Shown: positions 32,623 to 34,227 of the stretch, in pieces | How positions within the stretch are numbered: the stretch's first letter is position 1 | Layout: each line of letters opens with the position of its first letter | Virus record (IMG/VR): IMGVR_UViG_3300032092_000125 | Coordinates: 1-34,227 of that record | Reading direction: 5' to 3' (one strand) | Length of the DNA stretch: 34,227 bases | From: a virus | Notes under the pieces: generated by a model | Database searches by the model: none | What the model saw: only the letters and a program-made list of their open reading frames with translations | What the model was told of the DNA's origin: nothing | Made by a program: the position numbers and the translations under genes

Positions 32623-32969
32623 TGAGGTGTGTTTGTCCAGTGCTTGGAAGCATCGACCATAACAACCTGACTGTCGTCATTCCACACGATGCCATTGCAT
32701 CCGTCGAAGACGGCCTTCACAAAGTTGTCGATGTCTGGCTTCGGGTGCGAGAGCTTAGTAGACTTTGGTTTCTTGGCGAAGAACCAAAGGCTGACGGTGA
32801 GCTGAGAGTTGAACGGTGCCTTGTCCCCCACCACCCGGCGAAGCTCACGGTGGAAATCCTTTCGCCACCGTGAGTACTTCGCTGGATAGTAGGTGCCGAA
32901 CTTACCCACCCTTGGACGGGGGCAGGGTACTGGATCAAGATTGATCTGGTACGTTCGGCTATCTGACAT
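32541..32969 (-). CDS. RusA-family Holliday junction resolvase-like endonuclease
   Basis: A 142-aa endonuclease. The family signature is complete: LDPVPCPRPRVGKFGTYYPA near the N-terminus, then KPDIDNFVKAVFDGCNGIVW with D/DN and K, followed by NDDSQV with the paired acidic residues. RusA enzymes are dimers that cut four-way junctions and branched DNA. In T7 this locus, between ssDNA-binding protein and primase-helicase, holds endonuclease I (gp3), an unrelated PD-(D/E)XK fold with the same job. The C-terminal 27 codons overlap the start of the primase gene by 82 nt. Confidence 0.88.
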   Translation of the reverse strand: MSDSRTYQINLDPVPCPRPRVGKFGTYYPAKYSRWRKDFHRELRRVVGDKAPFNSQLTVSLWFFAKKPKSTKLSHPKPDIDNFVKAVFDGCNGIVWNDDSQVVMVDASKHWTNTPQCFPKIVIQIQTSSGTSRAKSVDQKTT

Positions 32970-32986
32970 CGCTTCGCCTAAGCGTA

Positions 32987-33634
32987 TCAGAAGTCAGGCG
33001 AACCGTCACCCACCGCAGCCTGCTCCTTGCTGGCAAATGGGTTAGCCTCGCCATCAGTCTCGTAGCCATCCTCAGCAGAGAACCCAAAGCTCGTAGCATC
33101 CTTGCTACCGTAGGTCTTCAGTTCAAGAACCTGAACGCTACGACAACGCAGAGAAATACCAAAGCCAAGGCTGGCAGAGAACCAGGGGTAAACCTCAGCG
33201 TTCACACGGATCACCGAGCCGCCGCCCACCTTGTCGCTGTCAGCGGGGATGGGGTTGAGCTTGGCATCAAACAACATGGGACGCTGCTCCCAGGACTTGC
33301 CTGCCTTGGTCTTCACGACAGCCTTGAGACTGAACTTGAAGTCCACGAAGCCATCCACGGGGACCTTAGTCTCGGTCTCCTTGTCATAGTTGGTGGCATC
33401 TGCCCACGGCATGGGGGCCAGCTTGATGTTCTTCTTGCCCAGCTTCTTCAGCTCCACTGCCTGTGCTTCGGAGTGGATCTTGGTGAGCTTGGCAATCAGC
33501 GGCGCAGCTTCTTCTTCGGTCAGGCGAAGGGTAACCTTGTAGGTACCTTCGGGATTGAACTTCTTGTCCGGCTCGTTCAGAGTCGGGAAGATGGCGGTGC
33601 CCTTCGGCGTAACAACGGTCTCGTTCTTAGTCAT
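32987..33634 (-). CDS. Single-stranded DNA-binding protein (gp2.5-like)
   Basis: A 215-aa protein near T7 gp2.5 (232 aa). It starts with GTAIFPTLNEPDKKFNPEGT as in this OB-fold family, and has SLGFGISLRCRSVQVLEL near residue 155. The C-terminus is acidic and ends in Phe (DGSPDF), as in T7 gp2.5, where the tail with terminal Phe contacts polymerase and primase-helicase. It lies 24 nt after the RNA polymerase stop and upstream of the resolvase gene, matching the T7 order 1 (with accessory genes lost), 2.5, 3, 4, 5, 6. Confidence 0.95.
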   Translation of the reverse strand: MTKNETVVTPKGTAIFPTLNEPDKKFNPEGTYKVTLRLTEEEAAPLIAKLTKIHSEAQAVELKKLGKKNIKLAPMPWADATNYDKETETKVPVDGFVDFKFSLKAVVKTKAGKSWEQRPMLFDAKLNPIPADSDKVGGGSVIRVNAEVYPWFSASLGFGISLRCRSVQVLELKTYGSKDATSFGFSAEDGYETDGEANPFASKEQAAVGDGSPDF

Positions 33635-33658
33635 GGTGTCTCCAAAAAGGATTGGCGA

Positions 33659-34227
33659 TCAGGCGAAAAAGTAGTCAGCATTCCGTAGCTGACTAATGTC
33701 CAGCGAGCCCTGCTTCGGGGGATCAGGAAGACTGATTCCCTTCGGGAGGTACTTGCTCATCTCAGAGTGTACACCATGAAGCAGGGGGTTGTCAAACATA
33801 TCAACCGCACATTCCCGAATAATTGTTGAAATGTTTCCTGCATCAGCAGGGCACACACCAAAGCTGTCGTGGATGCAGCTGATGTCAGTGATGCCACAGT
33901 TCTTGGCCATGTTCACGGTCCGCATAAGCAGTGCGGCATCAAGACTATGGACAAAGTTGGGGCTGATGCCGTTGACGTTGCGCTTCTTGCTGAGCTCCGT
34001 GCCGTCAACAATCATGCGGTGCTGCCTGATGGTGTGCCCGATGCTGGTCTTGACCATCACTTTGCTGGACTTCTTGTAGCCCTGCTCCACCAGGAATCCC
34101 GTGGGTGCAGTCCATCGGATAGGAACATTGGCATCAATGTGAATGGCTGCCACCTGCTTGAGCCAGTCCATGCACTCTCGTGCCGCCACAACGGTCTCCG
34201 AAATTGCGTCCCAAATGAGTCCACTCA
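33659..34227 (-). CDS. T7-type RNA polymerase, C-terminal part
   Basis: The frame is open to the window edge, so only the last 188 residues are present. GISPNFVHSLDAALLMRTVN, then SCIHDSFGVCPADAGNI, match the T7 RNAP palm, including the catalytic HD (D812 in T7) at about 33860-33877. The protein ends NADYFFA, equivalent to the conserved FAFA foot of T7 RNAP. VNGISPNFVHS is the motif following the fingers; the Lys and Tyr of the O-helix lie outside the window. This single-subunit enzyme transcribes the middle and late genes seen here, though its promoters are not recognised. Confidence 0.95.
   Translation of the reverse strand, partial: SGLIWDAISETVVAARECMDWLKQVAAIHIDANVPIRWTAPTGFLVEQGYKKSSKVMVKTSIGHTIRQHRMIVDGTELSKKRNVNGISPNFVHSLDAALLMRTVNMAKNCGITDISCIHDSFGVCPADAGNISTIIRECAVDMFDNPLLHGVHSEMSKYLPKGISLPDPPKQGSLDISQLRNADYFFA

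Noticed and set aside
1-34227. T7, T3 or SP6 consensus promoters
   Set aside because: No stretch resembling those 23-bp consensus sequences was noticed in the intergenic gaps; the phage probably uses its own promoter sequence, which needs a motif search to define.
1-34227. tRNA genes, integrase or repressor
   Set aside because: No cloverleaf-like segment or lysogeny gene was seen; gene packing and content fit a strictly lytic phage.

Overview
The window is most of the genome of a lytic T7-like podovirus (Autographiviridae type) read on its complementary strand. Almost every gene lies on the minus strand, so the phage's gene order runs from high to low coordinates: the C-terminus of a single-subunit T7-type RNA polymerase, then replication genes, virion assembly genes, tail and internal core genes, tail fibre and the two terminase (DNA maturase) subunits. 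No integrase, repressor, tRNA or CRISPR array was seen. The host cannot be named from the sequence; gene content fits an aquatic or environmental T7-like phage of a Gram-negative-type host (lipoprotein signal, spanin-like overlap, collar-type fibres).

Layout in phage order. (1) 34227-32541: RNA polymerase end, gp2.5-like ssDNA-binding protein, and a RusA-family resolvase where T7 has endonuclease I. (2) 32622-27092: primase-helicase with a visible internal start like T7 gp4A/gp4B, two small genes, family A DNA polymerase, a LAGLIDADG-type homing endonuclease, a small gene, gp6-like exonuclease, and a DUF5664 dATP/dGTP diphosphohydrolase-like protein. (3) 27080-22053: three small genes, portal, scaffold, a cluster of small genes that may be a lysis cassette (two-TM holin-like protein, basic proteins, overlapping small membrane protein and lipoprotein), and the major capsid protein, followed by a T-phi-like hairpin. 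(4) 21968-7367: an SGNH-type hydrolase inserted between capsid and tail tubular protein A, tail tubular proteins A and B (B carries a Gly17 linker and an FN3-like domain), and internal virion proteins A, B, C and D. The gp16-like protein D (1925 aa) has an HEFAH metallopeptidase-like motif and a Gly-Pro-Gly-Ala repeat but no obvious N-terminal transglycosylase. (5) 7361-3423: gp17-type fibre with a collar domain, a second collar protein, a small coiled-coil/TM protein, and terminase small and large subunits. (6) 3422-773: right-end accessory region beyond the terminase: a structured leader, a large lectin-like tail protein, a translationally coupled small protein, a small HExxH protein, and a rho-independent terminator that closes the late region.

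Positions 1-772 lie outside the late operon. They hold the 3' end of one plus-strand ORF converging on the phage genes, then about 500 nt of GC-rich, hairpin-rich DNA that may be the genome end or terminal-repeat zone. A sigma70-like promoter sits immediately before the late terminator and could produce a very short RNA.

Genes are tightly packed, with many 1-13 nt stop/start overlaps, which suggests strong translational coupling. No match to the T7, T3 or SP6 promoter consensus was recognised, so the phage polymerase's promoters here remain unidentified. The early region, any endolysin and the rest of the RNA polymerase lie outside the window.
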